NCBI GenBank assembly: GCA_018993155.1
Contig: JAGKSX010000028.1
Location: 1-45,342, forward strand
Direction: 5' to 3'
Length of the DNA: 45,342 nt
Origin: Hydrogenophaga sp.
GTDB lineage: Bacteria; Pseudomonadota; Gammaproteobacteria; Burkholderiales; Burkholderiaceae_C
Shown piece after piece: positions 1 through 9,757 of the stretch (position 1 is the stretch's first letter; every line of letters begins with the position of its first letter). The notes beneath the pieces are model-generated. The model made no database searches and was not told the origin of the DNA. It saw only the letters and a list, made by a program, of their open reading frames with translations. Position numbers and translations under genes: made by a program.

Positions 1-403
<403 letters not shown>

Positions 404-745
404 CCCGCGGCGCCTGCGGCGGCACCCGCCCCAGTGTCCGCGTCGCCTGCGGCCGTTCCTGCCGTGGCTGCGGTGCCACCTGTGGCCCCGGTTGCCGCAC
501 CCGCATCGGGCAGCCTGCTCACCATTGCCGCCACCGGCGAATCCTGGGTGGAGGTCGTCAATGGCTCGGGCAGTGTCGTCATCCAGCGCGTGCTGCAAGC
601 CGGTGACGCCGTCGATTTTTCCAGCGCGCCGCCTTACACCGTGGTGCTCGGCCGCGCCGAGGTCGCTCAGGTTACTGTGCGTGGCAAGCCGTTCGACGTG
701 ACGCGCTACGCGCGCAACAACGTTGCCCGATTCGAGGTGAAATGA
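404..745 (+). CDS. rodZ: RodZ C-terminal domain (partial, 5' end lost)
   Basis: The C-terminal part of a RodZ-like cytoskeletal protein. RodZ links MreB to the cell-wall elongation machinery and carries an N-terminal cytoplasmic helix-turn-helix, one membrane helix and a periplasmic beta domain (DUF4115). An Ala/Pro-rich linker (about 404-510) leads into a beta-rich domain containing ESWVEV, GDAVDF and the characteristic late VRGKPFDVT. The N-terminal HTH and membrane helix would lie in the corrupted G-tract, so the start given is only where the reading frame becomes believable. The stop codon overlaps the ispG start (ATGA). RodZ directly upstream of ispG is the usual order in proteobacteria, which supports the name. 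Confidence 0.75.
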   Translation, partial: PAAPAAAPAPVSASPAAVPAVAAVPPVAPVAAPASGSLLTIAATGESWVEVVNGSGSVVIQRVLQAGDAVDFSSAPPYTVVLGRAEVAQVTVRGKPFDVTRYARNNVARFEVK

Positions 746-2028
746 ACATGGACACCCTGGTGCGCCCTGCCGCGTCGTGTGAACCCATTCCGCTGTCGGC
801 GGCGCGAACGCGCCGCACCCGCCAGGGGGTGGTGGCCTGGGGCGACCACCGCGTCACGGTGGGCGGCGATGCGCCGGTGCGCGTGCAGTCCATGACCAAC
901 ACCGACACCGCCGATGCCGTGGGCACGGCGATCCAGGTCAAGGAACTGGCGCTGGCTGGCTCCGAACTGGTGCGCATCACGGTCAACAACGACGAGGCCG
1001 CCAAGGCCGTGCCCTACATCCGCGAGCAGCTCGACCGCATGGGCGTGAACGTGCCGCTGATCGGGGACTTCCACTACAACGGCCACCGCCTGCTCACCGA
1101 CCACCCGGCCTGTGCCGAGGCGCTGTCCAAGTACCGCATCAACCCCGGCAACGTGGGCCGTGGCGACAAGGGCGACCGCCAGTTCGCGCAGATGGTGGAA
1201 ATCGCGGCGCGCCACGACAAGGCCATCCGCATCGGCGTGAACTGGGGCAGCCTGGACCAGGACCTGCTCGCGCGCCTGATGGACGAAAACGCGAACCGCA
1301 GCATGCCCTGGGAAGCGCGGCAGGTGATGTATGAGGCGCTGATCACCTCGGCACTCGAATCCGCCCGCAAGGCCGAAGAGATCGGCCTGAATGGCAACAA
1401 CATCGTGCTGTCGTGCAAGGTCAGTGGCGTGCAGGACCTCATCGCGGTCTACCAGGCCTTGGCGCAGCGCTGCGACTACGCGCTGCACCTGGGCCTGACC
1501 GAGGCTGGCATGGGCACCAAGGGCGCCGTGGCCTCGGCGGCAGCGCTGTCGGTGCTGCTGCAGCAAGGCATCGGCGACACGATCCGCGTCTCGCTCACGC
1601 CGCAGCCCGGCGAAGCGCGCACGCAGGAGGTGGTGATCGCGCTGGAGATCCTGCAAGCCCTGGGCATGCGCGCTTTCGTGCCGTCGGTCACCGCCTGCCC
1701 GGGCTGTGGCCGCACCACCAGCACCACCTTCCAGGAATTGGCCAAGCAGATCGACGACTACCTGCGCAGCTCCATGCCACTGTGGCGCGCGCGCTATCCT
1801 GGGGTGGAGAACCTCAAGGTGGCCGTGATGGGCTGCATCGTCAATGGCCCGGGTGAAAGCAAGCACGCCGACATCGGCATCAGCCTGCCCGGCACTGGCG
1901 AGGCGCCCGCCGCCCCGATCTTCATCGACGGGCAGAAGGCCATGACCCTGCGGGGCGAGGGCATCGCGCGCGAGTTCCAGCAGGTCGTTGAAAACTACAT
2001 CGAGAAGAAATTCGGCGCAACGTCCTGA
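742..2028 (+). CDS. ispG: 4-hydroxy-3-methylbut-2-enyl diphosphate synthase IspG
   Basis: A [4Fe-4S] enzyme of the MEP isoprenoid pathway. It reduces 2-C-methyl-D-erythritol 2,4-cyclodiphosphate to HMBPP in the cytoplasm. The 428-residue protein has the TIM-barrel start ([10 protein letters not shown] at 47-56) and the three cluster cysteines C319 and C322 (CPGCGRT) and C365 ([10 protein letters not shown]), followed by conserved E372. Length matches the betaproteobacterial family. Its ATG overlaps the rodZ stop by 4 bp, so the two are translationally coupled. A second in-frame ATG lies at codon 3. The gap to hisS is 49 bp. Confidence 0.97.
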   Translation: MNMDTLVRPAASCEPIPLSAARTRRTRQGVVAWGDHRVTVGGDAPVRVQSMTNTDTADAVGTAIQVKELALAGSELVRITVNNDEAAKAVPYIREQLDRMGVNVPLIGDFHYNGHRLLTDHPACAEALSKYRINPGNVGRGDKGDRQFAQMVEIAARHDKAIRIGVNWGSLDQDLLARLMDENANRSMPWEARQVMYEALITSALESARKAEEIGLNGNNIVLSCKVSGVQDLIAVYQALAQRCDYALHLGLTEAGMGTKGAVASAAALSVLLQQGIGDTIRVSLTPQPGEARTQEVVIALEILQALGMRAFVPSVTACPGCGRTTSTTFQELAKQIDDYLRSSMPLWRARYPGVENLKVAVMGCIVNGPGESKHADIGISLPGTGEAPAAPIFIDGQKAMTLRGEGIAREFQQVVENYIEKKFGATS

Positions 2029-2077
2029 GCGTCGGGACCACCCGATGCCTCTGGCGCATGGCTGAACGAGAGATTGC

Positions 2078-3382
2078 ATGGCAGACAAACTGAGCGCCGT
2101 CAAAGGCATGAACGACATCGCCCCTCCCGCGTCCGCGCACTGGGAGTGGCTCGAAGACACTCTTCGCACGCTGATGCGCCGCTACGGCTATCGCAACCTG
2201 CGCACGCCCATCGTAGAGCCCACGGCGCTGTTCGTGCGGGGGCTGGGCGAGGTGACCGACATCGTCGAAAAGGAGATGTACTCCTTCGAAGACCGGCTCA
2301 ACGGCGAGCAGCTCACGCTGCGTCCCGAGAACACCGCCGGTGTGGTCCGCGCCGCGCTGGAGCATTCGCTGCTGTACGACGGCGGCAAGCGCCTGTACTA
2401 CATGGGCCCGATGTTCCGGCACGAGCGGCCTCAGCGGGGGCGCTACCGGCAGTTCCATCAATTCGGTGCCGAGGCCCTGGGCTTCGCAGGCCCGGACGTG
2501 GATGCCGAGCTCATCGTGCTGGCCTGCGACCTCTGGGCCGAACTCGGCCTCACGGGCATCGAACTCGAGATCAACAGCCTGGGCCAACCGCCCGAGCGCC
2601 TGGCCCATCGCCAGGCCCTGATCGCCTACCTGGAGGCGCACGCCGACCAGCTCGACGAAGAAGCCAAGCGCCGCCTGCACAGCAACCCCTTGCGCATCCT
2701 GGACACCAAGAACCCGGCCATGCAGGACCTGGTCAACGCCGCGCCGCGCCTCATGGACCACCTGGGCGCCGAGTCGCTCGACCACTTCAACCGCCTGCGC
2801 GGCCTGCTCGATGCGCACGGCATCGCCTACCGCATCAACCCGCGCCTGGTGCGCGGCATGGACTACTACAACCTTTCGGTGTTCGAGTTCGTGACCACCC
2901 AGCTGGGCTCGCAGGGCACGGTGTGCGCGGGCGGCCGGTACGACGGCCTGTTCGAACAGATCGGTGGCAAGGCCGCTCCGGCGGTCGGCTGGGCCATGGG
3001 CATGGAGCGCATCCTGGAATTGCTGAAAGAGCAGGGGCGCCTGCCCGAGCAGCCTGCGCCCGATGTGTATGCGGTCGTGCCGGACGCGGCCCGCGTGCCC
3101 CAGGTGATGCCGGTGCTGCGGGCGCTGCGCCTGCAAGGCGTGAACGTGCAGATGCATGCCGGCGGTGCCGATGGCATGGGCAGCATGAAGTCGCAGTTCA
3201 AGAAGGCCGATGCCAGCGGCGCGCGCTTTGCGCTCATCTTTGGCGAACAGGAAATGCAGCAAGGCACGGTGGCGCTCAAGCCCCTGCGTGGCCCGCGCAC
3301 GGACGCGCCCGCGGAAGCCGCGCAAAGCCTGCTGCCCCTCGACGCCGTCGCCGATTGGGCGGGCCGTCTGCGCGGCGACTGA
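2078..3382 (+). CDS. hisS: Histidyl-tRNA synthetase
   Basis: Class II aminoacyl-tRNA synthetase charging tRNA-His. In the 434 residues I see the substrate loop around [10 protein letters not shown] (64-73), motif 2 ([17 protein letters not shown], 112-128), the histidine-specific LVRGMDYYN (257-265) and motif 3 ([10 protein letters not shown], 302-311). The C-terminal anticodon-binding domain occupies about 330-430. Length is normal for the bacterial enzyme. It is distinct from the HisRS-like HisZ at 10972-12165, which lacks these catalytic motifs. An 8-bp hairpin follows the stop. Confidence 0.97.
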   Translation: MADKLSAVKGMNDIAPPASAHWEWLEDTLRTLMRRYGYRNLRTPIVEPTALFVRGLGEVTDIVEKEMYSFEDRLNGEQLTLRPENTAGVVRAALEHSLLYDGGKRLYYMGPMFRHERPQRGRYRQFHQFGAEALGFAGPDVDAELIVLACDLWAELGLTGIELEINSLGQPPERLAHRQALIAYLEAHADQLDEEAKRRLHSNPLRILDTKNPAMQDLVNAAPRLMDHLGAESLDHFNRLRGLLDAHGIAYRINPRLVRGMDYYNLSVFEFVTTQLGSQGTVCAGGRYDGLFEQIGGKAAPAVGWAMGMERILELLKEQGRLPEQPAPDVYAVVPDAARVPQVMPVLRALRLQGVNVQMHAGGADGMGSMKSQFKKADASGARFALIFGEQEMQQGTVALKPLRGPRTDAPAEAAQSLLPLDAVADWAGRLRGD

Positions 3383-3400
3383 AGTTCGCGCGTCCGCACA

Positions 3401-3428
3401 GGGTGGCCTGGGGCCACCCGCCTACAAT
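3401..3428 (+). promoter_or_regulatory. hisS-yfgM hairpin with adjacent TACAAT box
   Basis: Bases 3401-3408 (GGGTGGCC) pair perfectly with 3412-3419 (GGCCACCC) around a 3-base loop. No T-run follows, so it is not a classical intrinsic terminator. TACAAT at 3423-3428 is a plausible -10 box for yfgM, whose ATG is at 3474. No good -35 is visible at 17 bp. The element may be a processing or attenuation hairpin, or chance in GC-rich DNA. Confidence 0.35.
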
Positions 3429-3473
3429 CCCCCGTTGCGCAACCGGCGCACGAATTCCAGACCCGCATCCACC

Positions 3474-4139
3474 ATGGCCAAACACCTCGACCTCGAAGAA
3501 CAGGAACAGATCGATCAGATCAAGCACTTCTGGGCCCAGTACGGCAACCTCATCAGCTGGGTGCTGATCGTCGTCTTCGGTTCCTTCGCGGCCTGGAACG
3601 GCTGGAACTACTGGCAGCGCACGCAGGGCGTGAAAGCCGCCGCGCTGTACGACGAGGTTGACCGCGCGGTGCTGGCGCGCGACAACGAGCGCGTGGAGCG
3701 CGCCCTGGCCGACATGCAGGCCCAGTTCGGCGGCACCACCTTCGCCAGCCAGGCGGCGCTGCTGGCGGGCAAAACCCTGTTCGAAGCCGGTCAGGTCGAC
3801 AAGGCCCGTGCCGCACTGACCTGGGTGGTCGAGAAATCCGGCGACGCGTCCTACCAGGCCGTGGCCCGCTTGCGCCTGGCCGCGCTGGACGTGGAAGGCA
3901 AGGCCTTCGACCAGGCCCTCAAGACGCTGGAAGCCTCCGTGCCCAAGTCTTTCGAACCCCTGGTGGCCGACCGCCGTGGCGATGTCTTCATGGCCCAGGG
4001 CAAGGCCGATGAAGCCAAGGCGCAATATCAGAGCGCCTGGCAGGCCCTGGGCGCGCGCACCGAGTACCGCCGGCTGGTCGAGGTGAAGCTCGCCGCCCTG
4101 GGCGTGGACACCGCCAGTCTGTCTTCCACCGCACGTTGA
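3474..4139 (+). CDS. yfgM: YfgM-like TPR membrane protein
   Basis: A 221-residue inner-membrane protein of the YfgM/ancillary SecYEG translocon subunit family (TPR_21). Family members expose a TPR domain to the periplasm and work with the chaperone PpiD and SecYEG. The N-terminus is acidic and cytoplasmic (MAKHLDLEEQEQIDQIK), one membrane helix spans about 25-42 (LISWVLIVVFGSFAAW), and four or five TPR-like helix pairs follow. The ATG at 3474 is chosen because it gives this exact family N-terminus. It sits between hisS and bamB, the standard position. The stop overlaps a possible TTG start of bamB. Confidence 0.9.
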   Translation: MAKHLDLEEQEQIDQIKHFWAQYGNLISWVLIVVFGSFAAWNGWNYWQRTQGVKAAALYDEVDRAVLARDNERVERALADMQAQFGGTTFASQAALLAGKTLFEAGQVDKARAALTWVVEKSGDASYQAVARLRLAALDVEGKAFDQALKTLEASVPKSFEPLVADRRGDVFMAQGKADEAKAQYQSAWQALGARTEYRRLVEVKLAALGVDTASLSSTAR

Positions 4140-4144
4140 AATCC

Positions 4145-5299
4145 ATGGTCACCTGCACACCCCTTTCATCCACGGCGCCCTGGCGCCGGGCCTTGCCCGT
4201 CATCGGGCTGGTCGCCGTCGCCTTGCTGTCGGCCTGTGGCTCGAGTTCGAAGAAGCCGCAGCCGGCCGAGCTGCCCGCTGTGGCCGCCCTGATGGGCACC
4301 CAGCTCGTTTGGTCGGCCCAGGTCGGCGAAGGCCATGCCTCGCTGGCACCGATCGTGGCGGGCGGACGCGTTTTCGTCGCTGGCGGTGCGGGCAACGTGG
4401 CCGCATTGGATGCCGCGACCGGCAAGGATGTCTGGCGCCTGAACCTGAGCACGCCGATTGCCGCCGGGGTGGGTTCCGATGGACAGACCGCCGTCGTGGT
4501 GACCCGCAACAACCAGCTGGTGGCCATCGCCGATGGGGCTGAGCGCTGGCGCGTGCGCCTGCCCGCGCGCTCGTTCACTGCCCCCCTCGTGGCGGGCGAG
4601 CGGGTGTTCGTTCTCACGGCCGATCGCGTGGTCACGGCTTTCGATGGCAAGACTGGCGCCCGGCTGTGGAGCCAGAGCCGTCCCGCAGAACCGCTGGTGC
4701 TGAGCCAGACAGGCGCGCTGCTGGCGGTGGGCGATACCCTGGTGGTGGGCCTGGCGGGACGCCTCACGGGTCTCAACCCCGACAACGGATCCGTGCGCTG
4801 GGAGGCACCGGTGGCCACGTCCCGAGGCACCAACGAAGTCGAGCGCCTGGTCGACATCGTGGGGCCGGTCAGCCGCATCCGCAACAGCGTCTGCGCGCGG
4901 GCCTATTCGGCCGCCGTGGGCTGCGTGGACGCGAGCCGAGGCACCGTGGTGTGGACGCGCGCCGCGCAAGGCACGACGGGTGTGCACGGCGATGACCGCC
5001 TGGTTTTCGGCAGCGAGAGCGATGGCCGCTTCCAGGCCTGGCAGCGCGCCACCGGCGAGCCCGCCTGGAGCATCGACCGCCTGAAATACCGCGGCCTGAC
5101 CGCGCCGCTGGCCCTGGGCCGCGTCGTGGCAGTGGCCGACAGCCGTGGCCTCGTGCACCTGATCTCCCGCGAGGACGGCAGCGAAATGACCCGCCTGACC
5201 ACCGACGGCTCGCCCATCGTGGCCCCGCCGGTGCTCGCTGGCGATGCGCTGGTGGTGCAGACACGCAACGGCGGCGTGTTCGCCTGGCGTCCCCAGTAA
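4145..5299 (+). CDS. bamB: Outer membrane assembly lipoprotein BamB
   Basis: The beta-propeller lipoprotein of the BAM complex, which inserts beta-barrel proteins into the outer membrane. The N-terminus has a signal helix and a lipobox LLSAC, with the lipid-modified Cys near residue 31, followed by a Ser-rich linker. The rest is a run of PQQ-like blades with repeated LDAATGKDVWR, AFDGKTGARLW, LNPDNGSVRWE and WQRATGEPAWS motifs. Total length of about 384 residues fits. The ATG at 4145 is used. A TTG at 4136, inside the yfgM stop (TTGA), would add three residues and couple translation; neither has a clear ribosome-binding site. Confidence 0.93.
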   Translation: MVTCTPLSSTAPWRRALPVIGLVAVALLSACGSSSKKPQPAELPAVAALMGTQLVWSAQVGEGHASLAPIVAGGRVFVAGGAGNVAALDAATGKDVWRLNLSTPIAAGVGSDGQTAVVVTRNNQLVAIADGAERWRVRLPARSFTAPLVAGERVFVLTADRVVTAFDGKTGARLWSQSRPAEPLVLSQTGALLAVGDTLVVGLAGRLTGLNPDNGSVRWEAPVATSRGTNEVERLVDIVGPVSRIRNSVCARAYSAAVGCVDASRGTVVWTRAAQGTTGVHGDDRLVFGSESDGRFQAWQRATGEPAWSIDRLKYRGLTAPLALGRVVAVADSRGLVHLISREDGSEMTRLTTDGSPIVAPPVLAGDALVVQTRNGGVFAWRPQ

Positions 5300-5349
5300 T
5301 GCCCGCCACGAACACCGTGTTCGTGACCGCCTGAACGAAAGCTCTTTCC

Positions 5350-6684
5350 GTGAAACCCGTCATCGCCCTGGTGGGCCGGCCCAATGTGGGCAAGTCCACC
5401 CTGTTCAACCGCCTGACGAGTTCACGCGACGCCATCGTGGCCGACTTTGCCGGCCTCACCCGGGACCGCCACTACGGCAACGGCCGTCAGGGCCGGCGCG
5501 AGTACATCGTCATCGATACCGGCGGCTTCGAACCCGAGGCCAGCGAAGGCATCTACAAAGAGATGGCTAAGCAGACGCGGCAGGCCGTGGCCGAGTCCGA
5601 TGTGGTGATCTTCGTGGTCGATGCCCGTGCCGGCATCAGCGCCCAGGACCACGAGATCGCAGGCTACCTGCGCCGCCTGGGCAAGCCCACGTTGCTGGTG
5701 GCCAACAAGGCCGAAGGCATGACGCAAGGCCTGCAACTGGTCGAGTTCTACGAGCTCGGGCTGGGTGAGGTGATGGCGGTGTCCGGTGCGCACGGGCAGG
5801 GCGTGCGCTCCATGCTCGACGGCGCCCTGGAGCTCATCCCCGGACTGCCGCCGGAGGACGAGGAGGAGCCCGAAGTTGAGACCGGGGTGATCCGCCTGGC
5901 GGTGGCGGGCCGTCCCAACGTGGGCAAGTCCACCCTCATCAACGCCTGGCTGGGCGAGGAACGCCTGGTGGCCTTCGACCTGCCGGGCACCACGCGCGAC
6001 GCCATTTCCGTGCCGTTCGAGCGCTCGGGCCAGAAGTTCGAGCTGATCGACACCGCCGGGATCCGCCGCAAGGGCCGCGTGTTCGAGGCGATCGAGAAGT
6101 TCTCGGTGGTCAAGACGCTGCAGGCGATCGAAAACGCCCACGTGGTTCTGTTGCTGCTGGACGCCACGCAGGGCGTGACCGACCAGGATGCCCACATCGC
6201 CGGCTACATCCTTGAGAGCGGCCGCGCCGTGGTGCTCGCGATCAACAAGTGGGACGCGGTGGACGCCTACCAGCGCGAGCAGATCGAGCGCCAGGTTGAA
6301 ACCCGGCTTGCTTTCCTGAAGTTCGCCTCGCTGCACCTGATTTCCGCTCAGAAGCGCCAGGGCCTGGGCCCAGTCTGGAAGTCCATCACCCAGGCCCACG
6401 CTTCCGCCATGCGGAAAATGTCAACCCCGGTGCTGACCCGCCTGCTGATGGAGGCGGTGGCCTTCCAGGCACCCACCCGCAGCGGCATGTTCCGGCCCAA
6501 GATGCGCTACGCCCACCAGGGCGGCATGAACCCGCCGGTGATCGTGATCCACGGCAATTCCCTGGAAAATGTGCCGGACGCGTACAAGCGCTTCCTTGAA
6601 GGGCGCTTCCGCAAGGCCTTCGATCTGGTCGGCACCCCCCTGCGGATCGAGTTCAAGACTTCGGCCAATCCCTTCAAGGAGTAG
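5350..6684 (+). CDS. der: Ribosome biogenesis GTPase Der (EngA)
   Basis: A tandem-GTPase protein needed for 50S subunit assembly. Two complete G domains are visible. The first has GRPNVGKST (9-17), DTGGFE and NKAEG. The second begins near residue 184 with GRPNVGKST, then [10 protein letters not shown] and NKWD. A KH-like C-terminal domain (about 360-444) binds rRNA. The start is GTG at 5350. The length of 444 residues is normal. It follows bamB by 50 bp as in many gamma- and betaproteobacteria, so probably the same transcription unit. Confidence 0.97.
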   Translation: MKPVIALVGRPNVGKSTLFNRLTSSRDAIVADFAGLTRDRHYGNGRQGRREYIVIDTGGFEPEASEGIYKEMAKQTRQAVAESDVVIFVVDARAGISAQDHEIAGYLRRLGKPTLLVANKAEGMTQGLQLVEFYELGLGEVMAVSGAHGQGVRSMLDGALELIPGLPPEDEEEPEVETGVIRLAVAGRPNVGKSTLINAWLGEERLVAFDLPGTTRDAISVPFERSGQKFELIDTAGIRRKGRVFEAIEKFSVVKTLQAIENAHVVLLLLDATQGVTDQDAHIAGYILESGRAVVLAINKWDAVDAYQREQIERQVETRLAFLKFASLHLISAQKRQGLGPVWKSITQAHASAMRKMSTPVLTRLLMEAVAFQAPTRSGMFRPKMRYAHQGGMNPPVIVIHGNSLENVPDAYKRFLEGRFRKAFDLVGTPLRIEFKTSANPFKE

Positions 6685-6767
6685 GAATTTCGACTCAACC
6701 TCGGCCCGGCCGCACGGCTGTGGTATGGTCCATTCCTCATTAACTTTCATTGAACACGGAGCATATC

Positions 6768-7019
6768 GTGAGCAATAACAAAGGCCAGCTCTTGCAAGAC
6801 CCCTTCCTGAACCAGCTTCGCCGGGAGCATGTGCCCGTGTCGATCTATCTGGTCAACGGCATCAAATTGCAGGGTCAGATCGAGTCATTCGACCAATACG
6901 TCGTGTTGCTGCGCAACACGGTCACGCAAATGGTCTACAAACACGCCATTTCCACCATCGTGCCGGGTCGCCCGGTGCAGTTCTCGGCCGTCGGCACGGA
7001 CGAGCCGGCAGCGTCCTGA
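6768..7019 (+). CDS. hfq: RNA chaperone Hfq
   Basis: Hexameric Sm-like protein that pairs small RNAs with mRNAs. The 83 residues contain the Sm1 motif ([20 protein letters not shown]) and the Sm2 motif ([10 protein letters not shown]). The distal and proximal face residues look intact. The GTG at 6768 is preferred because GGAG lies 6 bases upstream and it yields the family start [15 protein letters not shown]. An in-frame TTG at 6750 would add six residues and is unlikely. The C-terminal tail is short, as in many betaproteobacteria. It lies upstream of hflX, the classic hfq-hflX-hflK-hflC order. Confidence 0.97.
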   Translation: MSNNKGQLLQDPFLNQLRREHVPVSIYLVNGIKLQGQIESFDQYVVLLRNTVTQMVYKHAISTIVPGRPVQFSAVGTDEPAAS

Positions 7020-7098
7020 TTCAACGCCTGAATCGCATCCGGCCCGTGCAGCCGACCTGCCGGGCCCGCAACGCCGTGCGCGTTGTCGCTCTACCGAT

Positions 7099-8283
7099 TT
7101 GAATTCACCCGCTTCCACCCCGTCCTCCACGCCGTCCGTCATCCTGGTTGGCGTGGACTTTGGTGTGCCTCATTTTGATGCCGGTCTCGAGGAGTTGGGC
7201 CTGCTGGCTCAGACCGCCGGATACACCGTGGCCGATCGCGTCAGCTGCAAGCGCCGCGCGCCCGACCCCGCCTTGTTCGTGGGTTCGGGCAAGGCCGACG
7301 AGATCAAGATGCTGGCGCAATCTACCGGTGCTTCCGAGGTGCTGTTCGACCAGTCGCTCAGCCCGGCTCAGCAGCGCAACCTGGAGCGCCATCTGGGCCT
7401 GCCGGTCAACGACCGCACCCTGTTGATCCTGGAAATTTTCGCCCAGCGCGCGCGCAGCCACGAAGGCAAGCTGCAGGTCGAGCTGGCTCGGCTGCAGTAC
7501 CTGTCGACGCGCCTGGTGCGACGCTGGTCGCACCTGGAGCGGCAAAGCGGGGGCATCGGCATGCGCGGTGGCCCGGGTGAAACGCAGATCGAACTGGACC
7601 GCCGCATGATCGGCGAGGCCATCAAGCGCACCAAAGAGCGGCTTGAAAAGGTGAAGAAGCAGCGCTCCACCCAGCGCCGCCAACGCGAGCGCCGCGACAC
7701 CTTCTCGATCTCGCTCGTGGGCTACACCAACGCCGGCAAGTCCTCGCTGTTCAACAGTCTGGTCAAGGCGCGCGCGTACGCGGCCGACCAGCTCTTCGCC
7801 ACGCTGGACACCACCACGCGCCAGCTCTACCTGGGCGAAGCAGGGCGCTCGGTCTCGCTCTCCGACACCGTGGGCTTCATCCGCGACTTGCCGCACGGCC
7901 TGGTCGACGCCTTTGCCGCCACGCTGCAGGAGGCCGTCGACGCCGACCTGCTGCTGCACGTCGTCGACGCCTCCAACCCGTCCCACCTCGAACAGATCGC
8001 CTCGGTGCTCGGCGTGCTCAAGGACATCGGTGCCGATCAGGTGCCGCAGATCCTGCTGTTCAACAAGCTCGATGCGATGGACCCAGCCACCGTGCCGAAT
8101 GTTTTGAGCGATGCGATGGAACTGGACGGCCAGTCGGTCCCTCGAATCTTCGTCAGTGCGCGCACCGGCGTGGGCTTGCCCGAGTTGCGGGCCTTGTTGG
8201 CGGCACACGTGATCGCGCAAAAGCCGGGGTCTGACCCCATGCGCCCCGGGGCGCTCCCGGAAATCGGCGAACCCGTGTCCTGA
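7099..8283 (+). CDS. hflX: GTPase HflX
   Basis: Ribosome-associated GTPase that rescues or splits stalled and heat-damaged 70S ribosomes. The protein has the HflX N-terminal domain with the glycine-rich GGIGMRGGPGETQIE segment, a coiled helix (about 180-210) and a G domain with GYTNAGKSSLF, DTVGFI and NKLD. I chose the TTG at 7099 (LNSPASTPSSTPSV) because the frame between the hfq stop and this point looks non-coding and there is no ATG before the conserved VILVGVDFG. The start is the least certain part. This gives 394 residues, within the normal range. Confidence 0.92.
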   Translation: MNSPASTPSSTPSVILVGVDFGVPHFDAGLEELGLLAQTAGYTVADRVSCKRRAPDPALFVGSGKADEIKMLAQSTGASEVLFDQSLSPAQQRNLERHLGLPVNDRTLLILEIFAQRARSHEGKLQVELARLQYLSTRLVRRWSHLERQSGGIGMRGGPGETQIELDRRMIGEAIKRTKERLEKVKKQRSTQRRQRERRDTFSISLVGYTNAGKSSLFNSLVKARAYAADQLFATLDTTTRQLYLGEAGRSVSLSDTVGFIRDLPHGLVDAFAATLQEAVDADLLLHVVDASNPSHLEQIASVLGVLKDIGADQVPQILLFNKLDAMDPATVPNVLSDAMELDGQSVPRIFVSARTGVGLPELRALLAAHVIAQKPGSDPMRPGALPEIGEPVS

Positions 8284-8330
8284 TTGGGCACAATGTGATG
8301 GTTTTGAATCGACAAAAGAGTTGGCAACCC

Positions 8331-9731
8331 ATGGATGTGAATCTGCAAACCCCTGCCCGCGGCGCTGATCGAGCGACCCGCCCTGTCCGCCGCCGTGGTT
8401 GGCACGGGCTGTGGGGCATGTTCAATCTGAACGACCCCCGTTGGGGCCGGGGTGACGACGAGCCCCGCAACGACGGTGGCCAGGAGCCGGGCCGCGAGGA
8501 GGACCGCAACCCGCAGCGCCAACCCCCGCGCGGCCAAGGCCCGAACCAGGGCCCGCCGGACCTGGACGAACTCTGGCGCGATTTCAACCGCAAGCTCGGT
8601 GGCTTGCTCGGCAACAAGGGCCGGGGCGGCAACCAGGGTGGTGGCAATGGTTCCGGCGGCAATGGCGGCATGCAGGGCTTCAACCCGAACCCCAAGGCCA
8701 CCGGCATCGGCTTCGGCCTCATCGCGGGCGTGGCCTTGCTCATCTGGATGGGCACGGGCTTCTTCATCGTGCAGGAAGGTCAGCAGGCCGTGATCACCCA
8801 GTTCGGCAAGTACCACAGCTCCGTGGGCGCCGGCTTCAACTGGCGCCTGCCGTACCCGATCCAGCGCCACGAAACCGTGTTCGTCACGCAGATCCGCTCG
8901 GTGGACGTGGGCCGCGACAACGTCGTGCCCGCCACCGGCCTGCGCGAATCGGCCATGCTCACCGAAGACGAAAACATCGTGGAGATCAAGTTCGCGGTGC
9001 AGTACCGTCTGAACGACGCCCGCGCCTTCCTGTTCGAGAGCCGGGACCCTGACGCGGCCGTCGTGAAGGTCGCCGAGACCGCGGTGCGTGAGGTGGTCGG
9101 CAAGATGAAGATGGATGCCGCGCTGGCCGAAGAGCGCGATCAGATCGCACCGCGCGTGCGCACGCTGATGCAGAGCATTCTCGACCGCTACAAGGTCGGC
9201 ATCGAGGTCGTGGGCATCAACCTGCAGCAGGGTGGGGTGCGCCCGCCCGAGCAGGTGCAGGCATCGTTCGACGACGTGCTCAAGGCCGGTCAGGAGCGCG
9301 AACGCGCCAAGAACGAGGCCCAGGCCTACGCGAACGACGTGGTGCCGCGCGCCCGTGGTGCGGCCTCTCGCCTGACCGAAGAGGCCGAAGGCTACCGCGC
9401 CCGCATCGTGGCGCAGGCCGAGGGTGATTCGCAGCGCTTCCGCGCGGTGTTGACCGAGTACCAGAAGGCACCGCAGGTGACCCGCGAACGCATGTACACC
9501 GATGCCATGCAGGAGATCTACAGCAACGTGACCAAGGTGCTGGTGGATTCCAAGTCGGGCTCCAACCTGCTGTACCTGCCGCTGGACAAGATCATGCAGA
9601 TGACGGGGCAGCCCGCGTCCACGCCCAGCGCCAGCACCCAGCCCAGCGCGCCCACGCAGAGCACGATCCCGGTGCCCACCAGCCGCAGCACGGACAACGC
9701 CGCGCGTTCGCGCGAGCGCGAGAGCCGCTGA
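8331..9731 (+). CDS. hflK: HflK, FtsH-associated membrane protein
   Basis: SPFH/prohibitin-domain protein. With HflC it forms a large periplasmic cage around the FtsH protease and modulates its activity. A Gly/Asn/Arg-rich cytoplasmic N-terminus (FNLNDPRWGRG, then GGNQGGGNGSGGNGG) precedes one membrane helix (GIGFGLIAGVALLIWMGTGF) and the SPFH domain (VQEGQQAVITQFG). A Ser/Thr/Pro/Gln-rich tail ends the protein. The ATG at 8331 (MDVNLQTPARG) is taken; ATGs at 8295 and 8298 in the same frame would add 11-12 residues, and MFNLND at 8418 is a shorter alternative. hflC follows after 26 bp. Confidence 0.93.
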   Translation: MDVNLQTPARGADRATRPVRRRGWHGLWGMFNLNDPRWGRGDDEPRNDGGQEPGREEDRNPQRQPPRGQGPNQGPPDLDELWRDFNRKLGGLLGNKGRGGNQGGGNGSGGNGGMQGFNPNPKATGIGFGLIAGVALLIWMGTGFFIVQEGQQAVITQFGKYHSSVGAGFNWRLPYPIQRHETVFVTQIRSVDVGRDNVVPATGLRESAMLTEDENIVEIKFAVQYRLNDARAFLFESRDPDAAVVKVAETAVREVVGKMKMDAALAEERDQIAPRVRTLMQSILDRYKVGIEVVGINLQQGGVRPPEQVQASFDDVLKAGQERERAKNEAQAYANDVVPRARGAASRLTEEAEGYRARIVAQAEGDSQRFRAVLTEYQKAPQVTRERMYTDAMQEIYSNVTKVLVDSKSGSNLLYLPLDKIMQMTGQPASTPSASTQPSAPTQSTIPVPTSRSTDNAARSRERESR

Positions 9732-9757
9732 ACAGCGCCAGCGACCAGAGAAACAAC

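Noticed and set aside
706-2169. Long minus-strand open frame across ispG
   Set aside because: Antisense shadow of ispG, with His/Ala/Arg-rich composition and no motif; the plus-strand gene is certain.
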